Positions 1-9,834 are shown, numbered from the stretch's first letter. The stretch: DNA of 42,680 bases from an uncultured Erysipelotrichaceae bacterium (GCA_900316365.1 ONCO01000011.1:1-42680), one strand, 5' to 3'. A program made the numbers and translations. The notes: generated by a model not told the origin, from the letters alone.

Positions 1-44
1 CAAAACAAAATGGATGCCCCCGGCGAAATACCGGGAAGCATCCA
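1..44 (-). terminator. Rho-independent terminator of the 5.1-0.1 kb lipoprotein operon
   Basis: Positions 11-17 (TGGATGC) pair with 38-44 (GCATCCA), and 19-23 (CCCGG) with 31-35 (CCGGG), leaving a 7-nt loop and small bulges. Read on the minus strand the hairpin is followed by TTTTGTTTTG (positions 10-1). It lies about 90 nt past the stop codon of the 133-3366 gene, the last gene of that operon. Confidence 0.75.
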
Positions 45-132
45 TGAGAGCCTTATGATATAATCCGATTAACTTGTCCAGGAAACTGGGTACATATCAG
101 AATTAACCGATCCTCATTTTATTTGTTCGCGA

Positions 133-3100
133 TTAAGCGACTTGGACGAAGGAGAAGTTTCTGAAGAAACCAGCATCCAACCCGCTGTTACCACTACTAT
201 CCTTGCGGAAAGAGATGGTAATCGTGTCGCCAGCGTTAAGGCTTTGAGAGAATTCAAACCAAGTCAAAGCTTCAAAGCTGCTTACAGGCGCCCTGTTGCT
301 GCCTTGGCCGATCTTTTCTACGCCGTTAACGAAGACCTGCAAATAGTCATATCTGGACTCGCCAGAAGAGGCCCATTCAAAGGAGACGGTGCCAGCGACG
401 GTGACGGTCATGGAGTAATGCGCACGCCCGTAGTTCTTACCTTCGATGTCAGACTTCATGACGCCTTCATGATTGGCGTCTTCAACCCAACCCGCACCTT
501 CTTCGATAGTCGTAATAACGCCATTCTCGCCATTCAAGCCTTTTTTGTTGCTATAGACGCATGCCGGCGGTACTTCATGACCTAGGGTCAAGGTAACTTC
601 ACCAGCAGCCCCGCTAACGCAAAGGTAGATATCGCCAGGAATGGCTAAGATGGTCAAAGCTTCGGCCGAGCCGGAGGTGACACTTCCAAGAACCGTGGTG
701 CCATCGCCTTTATAAACAGTGACGACAGCCCCATTTAAGCCGGAAGCCGAGATGGATAAGTAATCAGCCGCCGTGATGCTGGATTTATACCAATAACCAC
801 CAGCGGTAGCGGTCGCGGTGAGTGAGGCTCCGGAAAGATCAGCGGCAACGGCGCTATAAGCATCATCGCCAGCGTTGACCTTGGTGGCCTTAAGTTTGAA
901 GGAGACCCAGGAGGACATGCTCGAGGCATAGCCAACCTTCACGATGTGGGTGCCGGCGGATAAGACCTTATAAAGGGTCACATCAGCGCCGCTGGATGGG
1001 GCTCCCTGAGCGGTTTCGGACTCAACTTCGATGCTCTTAGCAGTGTAGCTGCTGCCGTCGCTGAGAACGAATTTGATTGTGGATTCTTCTTCAAGGGTCA
1101 AAGAGTAATAGACATATTGAGTATGGACGTCTGGGACGCTAACTTCGGTGTCTAAAGCCAAGTCGATAGGATCGTTCTGCGACATACCGGCTGGAGTATC
1201 ATCAACATAAATGGTGATGTGGCTCTCCGCGGTAGCCTCGGCATCGGCGTTAGCTTCAATGAGGTAGGTGTGACCAGCTTCCTGGTCAAAGGTCACGAAA
1301 CCATCGACCGATCTGTTGTATGTGCCTAAAGCAACAGTTGGATCAGCAGCATCAACGACGGTGAATCCGCCATATTTGCCACCGGTCTGGGTCTTGTACA
1401 AGGCAACGGTCTTGGTGTCGTTGGCGACGTACTTGTAGATGACTTTATGGTACTTGGAGACGTTTTCGACATCGGCATGCACGCCATAAGCCAAATCGAG
1501 CGCTTCATCGGCGGTGTCGTTGGCGTAGGTGAAGAGTTGGAAGGCGATGGTGCCATAGACGTTCGAAGAAGCAGAAGTGTGGAGAACGCCTTTGAAATAA
1601 TAAGTTTCGCCTGGTTCGGCATAGAAGCGGACTCTGTAATCATCGCGATTGACCTTCTGGGCTTTAGAGGCGTCTTTGATGTCGTCGGAACCAAGGACCA
1701 ACTCCTCTTTGTTCGCATTATAGACAGTGATACCTGGGCTCATGTAGGAAGTGCTGGAGATATCAGCGGCAACGGAGCTGGAATCCTTGTCGACCATGAG
1801 ATAGAACCAATCGCCATGGGCGGCAGTCGCTGGCATGGTGAACTTCATGTATTCGGCTTTCTTGCCAGGAACGAGGTTAGCGGAGAAGCTAGCCGGACTA
1901 TTCGGATCAAGGATGGTTGGGTTGTCCATGGAAATGCCAGGACCGAAATCATCATATTTGGCATAGAGATCGAGATTGCCGGAGACTTCGGCGGTGAAGT
2001 CGGCTGGAGTCTGGAAGTTAGGATCAAGGTACCAGCCTTTGAATTCTTTGCCCGCTTCATTTGGAACTGGGTTGCCTGGGTTCTTGAGCAAGTGGCCGTT
2101 GATAGCGGTAGTCGCAACATCGCCCGTAACTTCACCGATCTTGCCGTCGCCATAGTGATAGGTTACGGTCGAGGTCGTGGTGTCGGAGCAATAAACCTCG
2201 TCGATGAAGAAACCGTTATTGGCGTTAGTGTCGGTCTTTAAGGCCGCCCACTGCGCCTCGGTGCCTTCGTAGATAACCTTGGTTGGGCCATAGCCGGAAG
2301 CGAAGAATTTCTCCGGAAGGGATTGGACTCCGGCGGAAACCTTTAGGACATTAACGTTGTTGCGATATTCATTCGTGTTTACGAGGTTAGCCGCATCATA
2401 GTCGAGTTCCTCGAGTCTGGCGCCGCTAGAAAAGATCGTGCTTCCGGTTGAAGTGACTCCAACAGGGATATTCGCCTTCTTCAAGGAGGAAGAAGACATA
2501 GCCCAACCACCGATAGAGGTAATCGAATCAGGCAAATGAACCTCTTCTAAGTTGCTCCAGCTTTCGAACACGCCATTGTTGTCGCCAGGATTCAAAGCGA
2601 CGATGTCGCCAAGCGGCTTAGCGTAGAAATCGGTAATTTCGACGTGCTTTTGAGGCAAGTATGCGTGCTTAATGCTGGAACCGGCACTCTTTTTAAAGGC
2701 TTTATAAGTCCCGGTGCCTTCAATCTCTCCATAACGGATATTAGTGGCATAGTCGCCATGGATACCCATAGGGTTGAAAACGAGGGTCTTAGTTTTTTCG
2801 GTGTCAGCGGTCGCCGAGAAGGTGAGGGTGATGGTATCAAAATAATGGTCGAGCGGAATGTTGTTAAGGGTATAGACCATGTAATAAGGATTTGGGAACT
2901 CAACCGCGGAGACGAGTTCGCTCCAAGTGACGCCCAAATCAGACTTGATGGAACTATAAACGCCAGTGACCTGGAATTCCGTTTCCGCCTTGATGACGGT
3001 TTCATCCTGCGGGGCCACCGTTTTATCCTCGCGATAGCTGGTTACTTTGGAGGTAATCTTCGCCGCGGAGATGGCTTTATAACCGTCAACGACCGCGAAG

Positions 3101-3366
3101 ATGCGGAGGCTCATCTTTTCAGGGGTTTCATTGAAAACCTGATAACCGATGGCGGGAGCGAAGTTAACCGTCTCCGAAGTGACAGGAGTATCGAGATTCA
3201 ATCTAAGGAGATTGCCGATGGCATCGCTTTCGGTCGCTTCATCCTGAATAACCTCAGGTTCAGCTTTTTCGTTGGTCGGGATGGCTTTGGCCATGTCGCA
3301 GCCCATGAGCCCAAGACCCATAAGAGAGGTAAGGGAGAGGACTAATAATTTCGTATTCTTTTTCAT
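133..3366 (-). CDS. Large multidomain surface lipoprotein (BspA-type LRR, Listeria-Bacteroides repeat)
   Basis: This 1077-residue protein has a signal peptide with lipobox LMGC (Cys23), so it should be lipid-anchored on the outside of the membrane. Residues about 215-380 resemble BspA-type leucine-rich repeats (LRR_5; for example HLPDSITSIGGWA near 275). Residues about 400-470 resemble a Listeria-Bacteroides/InlB B-repeat (GKEFKGWYLDPNFQTPADF). From about 479 onward there are beta-rich modules that begin with the pattern DNPTILD or NDPIDLA and resemble pre-peptidase C-terminal-type domains. The last 125 residues look like a jelly roll. A clear AGGAGG lies 5' of ATG 3366. The gene follows the 3382-5064 gene by only 15 bp, so the two are probably co-transcribed. 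Binding to host glycans or proteins is an inference from the domain types; no catalytic motif was seen. Confidence 0.85.
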   Translation of the reverse strand: MKKNTKLLVLSLTSLMGLGLMGCDMAKAIPTNEKAEPEVIQDEATESDAIGNLLRLNLDTPVTSETVNFAPAIGYQVFNETPEKMSLRIFAVVDGYKAISAAKITSKVTSYREDKTVAPQDETVIKAETEFQVTGVYSSIKSDLGVTWSELVSAVEFPNPYYMVYTLNNIPLDHYFDTITLTFSATADTEKTKTLVFNPMGIHGDYATNIRYGEIEGTGTYKAFKKSAGSSIKHAYLPQKHVEITDFYAKPLGDIVALNPGDNNGVFESWSNLEEVHLPDSITSIGGWAMSSSSLKKANIPVGVTSTGSTIFSSGARLEELDYDAANLVNTNEYRNNVNVLKVSAGVQSLPEKFFASGYGPTKVIYEGTEAQWAALKTDTNANNGFFIDEVYCSDTTTSTVTYHYGDGKIGEVTGDVATTAINGHLLKNPGNPVPNEAGKEFKGWYLDPNFQTPADFTAEVSGNLDLYAKYDDFGPGISMDNPTILDPNSPASFSANLVPGKKAEYMKFTMPATAAHGDWFYLMVDKDSSSVAADISSTSYMSPGITVYNANKEELVLGSDDIKDASKAQKVNRDDYRVRFYAEPGETYYFKGVLHTSASSNVYGTIAFQLFTYANDTADEALDLAYGVHADVENVSKYHKVIYKYVANDTKTVALYKTQTGGKYGGFTVVDAADPTVALGTYNRSVDGFVTFDQEAGHTYLIEANADAEATAESHITIYVDDTPAGMSQNDPIDLALDTEVSVPDVHTQYVYYSLTLEEESTIKFVLSDGSSYTAKSIEVESETAQGAPSSGADVTLYKVLSAGTHIVKVGYASSMSSWVSFKLKATKVNAGDDAYSAVAADLSGASLTATATAGGYWYKSSITAADYLSISASGLNGAVVTVYKGDGTTVLGSVTSGSAEALTILAIPGDIYLCVSGAAGEVTLTLGHEVPPACVYSNKKGLNGENGVITTIEEGAGWVEDANHEGVMKSDIEGKNYGRAHYSMTVTVAGTVSFEWASSGESRYDYLQVFVNGVEKIGQGSNRAPVSSFEALTWFEFSQSLNAGDTITISFRKDSSGNSGLDAGFFRNFSFVQVA

Positions 3367-3381
3367 TTTCGTTTCCTCCTA

Positions 3382-5064
3382 TTACCAATCCTGAACGGCT
3401 CCACCGCCGTCATATTCGCCATCATCACCGACCGGGTAATCGGCAACGGTGATAGGTAGTTCGGAAATCTCCGTAACGCTAACGTCACAGACGGCTTCGC
3501 CAACGGCGAGTTTAATGCTAGCGATAGCGCCGGTAGTAGAATCAGCGGTGATTTCGAAATCGCCCGCGAGTTCTGGGTCAAAGCCTAAAAGGTCAACGAC
3601 GTCATGGCCGAAGCCGCTAGCGGAAGAGACAGTGAAATAATCCTTGCCTTCTTCTGTTTTGACGTAAGAAGCAACGCCAGCGGAGGCGAAATTAGAAAGA
3701 GAAGTCGAAGCAAGATCGAAACCGGCGACCTCTTTTTTAGATAACTGATATTCGTGTTCTCTTTCGTTAAGAGAATAGCCATAGGCTTTGCCATCTTTTA
3801 GCAACACGCCGTTTTTCTTAGCGAACGAATAATAACCGACGCCTTCAACGCGGCTTAATTCGTATGAATCGACTACAGTGACCAAATCGGATGGGCCCTC
3901 TGGGTAAACTGGAGCAGCGCCATCTTTAAGCTCGACGTGAATGGTGACGTTCTTAGAGCTGGTGCATTTGACCACCATCGCATAATCGCCAGCCTCAAGG
4001 CTCACTTCGGTGTAATAGTCCCACCTATAAGTGCAGAAATTAGCCGCATCAGGATATCCGGATGAGCCATAGTCGTCGTTAGAGGAGAAACCGGTGTAAT
4101 TCTCATTTGGCAATGTGCCGTCGTCGTTGTACTTATACAAATTCAAGATTCTCGGATCAGCATCAGCGGATCTGGCATAGAAGCGATAGACACCTGGGGT
4201 AACGACGCTGAAGCGGAAGCAAAGGCCATCACTGGATTTGAAAGCTTCGTTGGTGCCCAAGACTAAAACGCCGTTATTGTCATCGGCGCTTGGGTGGAAA
4301 CTGACTGGGTCAGCTTTGGTGCCAGCGTGTACGAGATTTTCTTCGTGGCTGTATTTAACTTCCATCTTATAAGAAGCTGGAAGCCCCATCTTAGTCGCAT
4401 CGAGCTTATGAGCAAGGATGTGGACGGTCTTGGTGGCGGTGACGCCATCAACGGCAGCGGTGATGATCGCATCACCTTCAGCAAGCGCGCTGACTTTACC
4501 ATTCTGGTCGACGGAAGCGATGGCAGGCGCGCTGGAAGACCAAGCAACAGTGCCTTCGGCATTCTCGGTCGCGGCGCTTAACTGGATTTCACCACCGATG
4601 TAGGCCGAATCCTCACCAGAGATGGTGATCGTGGTCTCAAGGACGATGATGGTGATTTCCGCCTTAACGCCCTGGACGGCGCTGGAAGCGGTGATCTTGA
4701 CGGTGCCTTTGGCGACGCCAGTGACAACACCGGCAGCAGAGACACTTGCAATAGCGGCGTTCTCGCTGGACCAAGTGACGGTCTTATCGTCAGCGTCATC
4801 CGGAGTAACGGTCGCATGGAGGGTTAAGGTTTTACCTTTCTTAACGGTAGCGGTCGCTCCCTCGGCGATCGCGACGCCCGTGGCTGGCTTCGGTGCTACA
4901 GAGGAAGAAACTGGAGCTTCAGAGCTAACTGGAAGCGAACCGACGTCGCTGCTAGCAGAAGCAGGAGTTTCAGAGGCCGAAGTCTTAGGCGTTTTGTCAT
5001 CGCCACAGCCCGCGAGGATTAAGCACGCGGCGAGTGGGATGAGGAACAAAGACTTGTTTTTCAT
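3382..5064 (-). CDS. Surface lipoprotein with two BIG2 (bacterial Ig-like) domains
   Basis: The 560-residue product has lipobox LAGC (Cys20) and a Ser/Ala/Pro-rich linker to about residue 60. Two BIG2 domains follow, at about 61-142 and 143-217; each carries the signature TVTWSSENAAIASV or TVAWSSSAPAIASV, then a G-V-T/S-G/A turn. The remaining 340 residues are beta-rich and unrecognised. AAAGGA (5075-5080) lies ten bases 5' of the ATG and is directly preceded by a 6-bp hairpin. It is the first gene of a two-gene operon with the 133-3366 lipoprotein. BIG2 domains are usual in adhesins and cell-surface proteins; the ligand cannot be told from the sequence. Confidence 0.85.
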   Translation of the reverse strand: MKNKSLFLIPLAACLILAGCGDDKTPKTSASETPASASSDVGSLPVSSEAPVSSSVAPKPATGVAIAEGATATVKKGKTLTLHATVTPDDADDKTVTWSSENAAIASVSAAGVVTGVAKGTVKITASSAVQGVKAEITIIVLETTITISGEDSAYIGGEIQLSAATENAEGTVAWSSSAPAIASVDQNGKVSALAEGDAIITAAVDGVTATKTVHILAHKLDATKMGLPASYKMEVKYSHEENLVHAGTKADPVSFHPSADDNNGVLVLGTNEAFKSSDGLCFRFSVVTPGVYRFYARSADADPRILNLYKYNDDGTLPNENYTGFSSNDDYGSSGYPDAANFCTYRWDYYTEVSLEAGDYAMVVKCTSSKNVTIHVELKDGAAPVYPEGPSDLVTVVDSYELSRVEGVGYYSFAKKNGVLLKDGKAYGYSLNEREHEYQLSKKEVAGFDLASTSLSNFASAGVASYVKTEEGKDYFTVSSASGFGHDVVDLLGFDPELAGDFEITADSTTGAIASIKLAVGEAVCDVSVTEISELPITVADYPVGDDGEYDGGGAVQDW

Positions 5065-5074
5065 CTAAGAAAAT

Positions 5075-5096
5075 TCCTTTCTTCAACAGATTGAAG
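5075..5096 (-). promoter_or_regulatory. Hairpin abutting the Shine-Dalgarno of the 3382-5064 gene
   Basis: CTTCAA (5081-5086) and TTGAAG (5091-5096) form a perfect 6-bp stem with a CAGA loop. It sits directly beside the Shine-Dalgarno AAAGGA (5075-5080) on the minus strand. It could influence mRNA stability or ribosome access; that role is inferred. Confidence 0.4.
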
Positions 5097-5165
5097 TTAC
5101 TCTCTAGCGAAAAATGGTCAACTAGTATTTTTATGGTTTTGGGTCGTTTTTTATGTCTTTTGCCA

Positions 5166-5197
5166 TCGCGCGGGTGCGTTCTTCGCCCAACGCGCGA
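5166..5197. repeat. Strong GC-rich inverted repeat
   Basis: TCGCGCG (5166-5172) pairs perfectly with CGCGCGA (5191-5197), and inner bases GCG (5176-5178) with CGC (5184-5186), around loop TTCTT. No T-run follows on either strand, so it is not a standard terminator. It sits about 100 nt upstream of ATG 5064 and could lie in that gene's leader. Confidence 0.5.
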
Positions 5198-5445
5198 GCG
5201 GGCGTGAGAAAAATACATCCGATTGCATCGCCATTTTTAGACGACTATTAAAATCGGTATATCGCTTTGTTTGAATTAAAACATTGCGAATTTTAGTTCT
5301 TGAATATTTACCGAATTACCGATAGATACACCAGTATTTTTATCTAAAAAACAATATCAATAGTCGCGCACACGCACATAAGTAGTTGCATTTTTAGGCA
5401 GTCCTAGGAAAATAAGGTGTTTTGTTCCGTCGAAAGGACTTCACT

Positions 5446-7389
5446 ATGAAGAAATCAATCTACGCCTTATTGGCCATGTCGCTCCTTGCAGCCTCCTGCA
5501 ACACTATGGCCCAAAAAAGCAGCAACACTCCTGCCCCATCTAGCGAGATGCCTGGTAGTAGTGCCTCCATCCCAGAATCATCTACCACCACTCCAACCCC
5601 ATCTTCCTCTAATGGGGACAATGAAGATCACACGATGACTTTTTCTGCCGTCGTTGATCTCTTATCCAAAGGCATCGCCGTTTGGGAAGGCAAAGCCTCA
5701 AGCGAAAGCCTAACCACCACCACTGGTCGCGATGGCCATAACACAATCACCTCCCTTCAGGCGTCTTTGTTTAATGACAACACCTCCAGAGTCGATGGAA
5801 CCGTAACTAGCGAAACCGCTAATTACACCTATCAAAAAAGAGCCGGTGTAGTTAAAGACAAGATCAACTATGGCGGCTCCATCAGCGAATTAGAATTATT
5901 CGCCACCGCCACCGACTATGGCGATCCGAATAAGAAAGATGAGGCCACCAAGCAATACATCTTCAACACCGATGCCGAGGCAAAAGCTAATGGCGTCAGC
6001 GATGGCTATATCCTTAAGGGCCAGGAGAACTTCTATTCCTCCCTCCAGCTTACCCAGAAGCTCTATCTCTACGCTGGAACATTAGCCACCTCCGCCTATG
6101 TCTCTCAGACCGGCGTCAAAGGCTTTGATTACACCTACGACGAAAACGAAGACTGCATCTTCTCCACCAATGTCAGCTATTCCTATACCGAGGAAGGCAT
6201 CATCGAGGAGATTACCTATACCGCCAGCTTCAAGATGGATAAGGGTTGGGACAAACTTAAGTCTATTGACTTAACCATGGTCCAAAAAGAGACCCGTGAG
6301 AACGATCCAACCGATACCAGCACTTACACCGATAAGAGCCAGGGAAGTATCGTTTATGGCACCAAAGGCGCCGTAAGCGAGGGCTCCATCAACGTCAACG
6401 ACTATTTCATGTCCGACGTCACTGAGATCGATATCCTCAATGACCAAAGGCAGGTTGTTGAGAATAGCACCATCTACGAAGGCACCAGCCACTATATCTT
6501 TGCTCTCCCAAAGACCTATACCCCAGCTACTGCCGCTGATGTCAGCGAATGGTCTTTGACCCCTGTCGCCAGCACCAACGAAGACGTCGTTGCCTGCGTC
6601 AGCGATAATTCCGGCTCTTACTTTGAGATCCAGGATGTCGGCACCGTCACCTTGACCTGGGAATACTTAGGCAAGAACTCCAACAACATCTGGGAATTCA
6701 AGACCATCACCAAAGAGGTCACCATCGATTACGCCCCGATCACCGAAATCGCCTTTACCAACCAATTCTCCCCTGCGGTCACCAATAACGCTTTAACCGC
6801 CGGCAACATCTACACCCAGAGAATCACAATCAACCCAAGCTATGGCAAAGGCACCATCGTCGCCTCCTCTAGCGATACCGATACCTTAGTCGTCTCCATC
6901 GATCAAAGTGGCTCCTACGTTAGCCTTAAGCTTGTTCCTTTAAAGAGCGGCACAGCCGTCGTTACCGTTAAGGTCGAAGGGAACGACTCCACCGCCATCA
7001 GCGAGACCTTCAACATCGCCGATATCCCAGCGGCCGATATCCCAAATATCCTCACCGCCGCCAGCTGGACGATCAACGACCTCTATATGGGCAGCTTCGT
7101 TTTAACCTTCGCCGCCAATAACACCGGAACATGGACTTGGGATTACACCGATAGTTCCAAGAACCCGGCCCACGAAGAAGGCGAATTTGTCTGGACCATC
7201 AAAAATAACAAAGTCAAAATCACTTCTTTCTTCAACTCAAACGACGAAGAAGACGTTTATCTCAATAGGCATTTCGCCGAAAACCCAGGCTTGCTTGCCA
7301 TGACTGCCGAAGGAGGCTATAGCCTTACCTTCGGAAGCGACTATTACACAAAGGATTACACTTTCTACCGCAATGAAACACTTAACTAA
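5446..7389 (+). CDS. Lipoprotein with Ser-rich linker and C-terminal lipocalin-like region
   Basis: The start is ATG 5446 rather than TTG 5422, because GAAAGGA (5432-5438) sits seven bases before it and the signal peptide then begins MKKSIYALL. The predicted lipid-modified cysteine is Cys18 (LLAASC). A Ser/Thr/Pro-rich linker runs to about residue 60. The middle is beta-rich, and residues about 430-530 look like an Ig-like module (ITINPSYGKGTIVASSSD). The last 110 residues (WTINDLYMGSFVLTF..., GTWTWDYTD...) have the strand pattern of small lipocalin-like lipoprotein domains. The 3' end overlaps the next lipoprotein gene by 17 bp, which suggests translational coupling. The function is unknown. 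Confidence 0.82.
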   Translation: MKKSIYALLAMSLLAASCNTMAQKSSNTPAPSSEMPGSSASIPESSTTTPTPSSSNGDNEDHTMTFSAVVDLLSKGIAVWEGKASSESLTTTTGRDGHNTITSLQASLFNDNTSRVDGTVTSETANYTYQKRAGVVKDKINYGGSISELELFATATDYGDPNKKDEATKQYIFNTDAEAKANGVSDGYILKGQENFYSSLQLTQKLYLYAGTLATSAYVSQTGVKGFDYTYDENEDCIFSTNVSYSYTEEGIIEEITYTASFKMDKGWDKLKSIDLTMVQKETRENDPTDTSTYTDKSQGSIVYGTKGAVSEGSINVNDYFMSDVTEIDILNDQRQVVENSTIYEGTSHYIFALPKTYTPATAADVSEWSLTPVASTNEDVVACVSDNSGSYFEIQDVGTVTLTWEYLGKNSNNIWEFKTITKEVTIDYAPITEIAFTNQFSPAVTNNALTAGNIYTQRITINPSYGKGTIVASSSDTDTLVVSIDQSGSYVSLKLVPLKSGTAVVTVKVEGNDSTAISETFNIADIPAADIPNILTAASWTINDLYMGSFVLTFAANNTGTWTWDYTDSSKNPAHEEGEFVWTIKNNKVKITSFFNSNDEEDVYLNRHFAENPGLLAMTAEGGYSLTFGSDYYTKDYTFYRNETLN

Positions 7390-8248
7390 ATACATACCTT
7401 TAATGGCGATGCTATTAGCATCCTGCACTACCCCGACAACCTCTTCGAGCAATGAGGTTCCATCTTCTTCCGAGGAAGCTAGCTCCTCTTTGGTGCCCAG
7501 CACTTCTTTAACTCCGCTTGAAGCGGATAAGAAGGCGATCAATGACTATACGTCCCTCTTAAAAGAGATCGACGGCCACGCCAAAAGCGCGACCGTCACG
7601 GTCGAAACCCATGACTATTACCCATTAGAGATGGTCACCGTCGATGAGTTCACCGCGACCGTTTATAAACGCGATAATGGCAAATCCAATATCCTCGTCA
7701 GAAGCGGAACCATCACCATCAACGGCAACACCAAGGACAAGACCACCTATGAGATGCAGGTCTTTGCCCAGGATGGCTCTATCTATCAGTTAACCCAAGC
7801 CAGCGGCGAACTCCCAAAGCAGAACTTTGTCGAAGACACCCCGGCTGGAAGAGATATCGAACTCACCCTCAGCTTTGCTAACAAGCAGGCCGATAACCTC
7901 TCTTTCCTTAGCAGGGTCATGGACCTTGAAGGCGTTGGTTACGGCATTGATTTCGGGGACATCCCAAATGGCGATGGCAAATTTGAATTCGGCTATTCCA
8001 TGACCTCTTTTGTCGTGGAGAATGGCGTAGTTACCACCACCAAAGAAGAGGAAATCACTCACGAGCTGGAAGTTACAAAGCAAAACGGCGTAATCGCTTC
8101 TTACGACTACGCCTATCAGCTTGATATGTACTATGGCGGAGTTGTCGCCAACTCCAAGCTATCTTTCACCAGCGCAACCCTAGAACAAGGCGAATACGCC
8201 ACGTTCGAAGGCGAGGTCTGGGATCCAGCCGACTTCCGTACCGCTTAA
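7373..8248 (+). CDS. Small lipoprotein, second gene of a coupled pair
   Basis: The 291-residue product has a signal peptide with lipobox LASC (MKHLTKYIPLMAMLLASC), then a Thr/Ser-rich linker and a beta-rich domain of unknown family. The start lies inside the 3' end of the 5446-7389 gene, and no good Shine-Dalgarno is visible, so translation is probably coupled to the upstream gene. Its stop codon TAA (8246-8248) overlaps the stop of the convergent 8245-9834 gene in the palindrome TTAA, leaving no room for a terminator between them. It has no recognisable enzymatic motif. Association with the upstream lipoprotein is suggested only by the overlap. Confidence 0.8.
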   Translation: MKHLTKYIPLMAMLLASCTTPTTSSSNEVPSSSEEASSSLVPSTSLTPLEADKKAINDYTSLLKEIDGHAKSATVTVETHDYYPLEMVTVDEFTATVYKRDNGKSNILVRSGTITINGNTKDKTTYEMQVFAQDGSIYQLTQASGELPKQNFVEDTPAGRDIELTLSFANKQADNLSFLSRVMDLEGVGYGIDFGDIPNGDGKFEFGYSMTSFVVENGVVTTTKEEEITHELEVTKQNGVIASYDYAYQLDMYYGGVVANSKLSFTSATLEQGEYATFEGEVWDPADFRTA

Positions 8249-9834
8249 GCGTTCAACGCGCTAGAAGCAATCTCGGAATAGTCGAGGAAAGAAATCGTGA
8301 CGGCGCCCTGATAGGTGCCGTCTTTTGTTGTGCTTATGCTGACCTGGATGCCATATTGCTTTTGGCTATCCGCATAATAATAAGACAAGGTCTCATCGCC
8401 ACCTTGTTGCTGGCTGAACCAAGACTTGGCTTTGATAGCAGCAAGATAGCTTGCCATCGCCGCTTTGGCGGCATTTTCATCCGCGACCATGATGCTGCAG
8501 GAATAAGCGGCATCGAAATAATCGAAGCTTAAGCCGAGGGAAGAACGGAAATAGGCGTTATAGGCTTCGGTATCATCGATGATGGAGGCTTGGCTGCTAG
8601 ACGGGAAAGAGGCGGCTAAAGATGGATAGACATCCGCGGTTGGGAGATGGCTATTCAACCACGAATCAACATCTGCTAAAGAACCGTTGGTGATTCCAGT
8701 GTAGGAGAAGGAATAAACGCCTTCGATCTGGAATAAGCCATTCGGGAATAAAGAAGCGGTCTCGGTGCCATAGGTTTCCGCCAAAGTGGATTGAGAGCTA
8801 TAGGAGACATATAGGGTGTAGGTGGATAAACCATCGCTATCAGTCACCTCTTTTTGATACACATTGGCCTTATCGCCGCTTTCGGTGATGTTCTCGAAAC
8901 CCGCGCGGATAAGTTGGGCGCCATAATTGCCGCGGATATCGCCAGCAAGGTAATCGCGGATCATGACTTCCTGGTAGGCTGGCTGACCAGTGACGCTTAA
9001 GGCATAGGTCGCTTTATTTGGGAACGGGAGCTCAACGGCCTTAGAAGAGCCAAAATAAGTATTAATCTCGGCGAGCTGAGTAGCAGACCACGCAGTCGAA
9101 GGAGCGACATTTGTGGGTGATTTTAGGTAGTTGGCCACCACTTCATTATTGGTTTTGCCGATATCAGAGATAACGACTTTCGCCGCGGCGACAGGACCCA
9201 TCTCAATATCGAAATAGGCATCCATCACGATGGTGATGACGTCCCCTTCAACCGTCGCGGTCGCAGCCTGGAAATCAAAGGCAATACCCATGGAGCTAGC
9301 CATCGCGGTAAGACCGCTGACGGTAGAGATGGCCTGAAGGGTATCAGGATCCATGCTCTCATAGGCGTTAGAGCCGTTTTTCTTATACCAATTCTCCATG
9401 TTGGAGAAAGTAAGCGGGGTGTAATAAAGATCGTCGATGTCCTTATTGCCGCAGAGCTTATCGAAATCGCCTAAGACGAACGAGCCATTATCGATGGAGA
9501 AGGAGAATACGCCCTGCTCGCCATTGATGAGCTCGCCAGAAAGGAAGGCGCCGGTCTCTGGGTTATATTGGGCAAGGGCTTTAGGGCCGAATTGCTTGCT
9601 CATGCCGGTAGATACGTCCGTGCGGCTGTCCTTACCGACAACCTGGTAATACTTAGAGACCGTATAGGACTTAGTCTCAATCATTTTGGCCACCAAGGAA
9701 GCAAAGTCTTCGTCCTTCTTCGTTTCGGAACTAGATGGAAGAGGCGCTTCACTAGAGGAAGCGACAGGGTTTGGATCGCAGCTCGCGAGGAGCATCGCGC
9801 TGGAGATTAATAATAGGTTAAACAGTTTTTTCAT
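8245..9834 (-). CDS. Lipoprotein of unknown function
   Basis: The start is ATG 9834 (MKKLFNLLLISSAMLLASC, Cys19); the TTG two codons upstream at 9840 is less likely. The mature protein has a Ser/Glu-rich linker and about 490 residues with no domain I recognise. There are Tyr- and Ser-rich stretches and a late segment (YYYADSQKQYGIQVSIS) that looks beta-stranded. No Shine-Dalgarno is seen. A weak promoter (TTGTAA, 17 nt, TAGTCT) ends only seven bases before the ATG, so this transcript may also be nearly leaderless. It converges with the 7373-8248 gene, sharing overlapping stop codons. Confidence 0.8.
   Translation of the reverse strand: MKKLFNLLLISSAMLLASCDPNPVASSSEAPLPSSSETKKDEDFASLVAKMIETKSYTVSKYYQVVGKDSRTDVSTGMSKQFGPKALAQYNPETGAFLSGELINGEQGVFSFSIDNGSFVLGDFDKLCGNKDIDDLYYTPLTFSNMENWYKKNGSNAYESMDPDTLQAISTVSGLTAMASSMGIAFDFQAATATVEGDVITIVMDAYFDIEMGPVAAAKVVISDIGKTNNEVVANYLKSPTNVAPSTAWSATQLAEINTYFGSSKAVELPFPNKATYALSVTGQPAYQEVMIRDYLAGDIRGNYGAQLIRAGFENITESGDKANVYQKEVTDSDGLSTYTLYVSYSSQSTLAETYGTETASLFPNGLFQIEGVYSFSYTGITNGSLADVDSWLNSHLPTADVYPSLAASFPSSSQASIIDDTEAYNAYFRSSLGLSFDYFDAAYSCSIMVADENAAKAAMASYLAAIKAKSWFSQQQGGDETLSYYYADSQKQYGIQVSISTTKDGTYQGAVTISFLDYSEIASSALNA

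Larger units (their letters stand above)
5065..5445. other. Divergent intergenic region between two lipoprotein units
   Basis: This 381-bp gap separates the minus-strand 3382-5064 gene from the plus-strand 5446-7389 gene. It contains a small hairpin (5081-5096), a GC-rich hairpin (5166-5197), otherwise AT-rich DNA, and presumably two divergent promoters. A minus-strand TTGACC lies near 5115-5120 but lacks a convincing -10 partner. No coding potential was recognised. Confidence 0.5.

Noticed and set aside
142-4603. Long open frames on the plus strand opposite the first two lipoprotein genes
   Set aside because: They lack ribosome sites and signal peptides, show low-complexity shadow composition, and lie antisense to well-supported genes.
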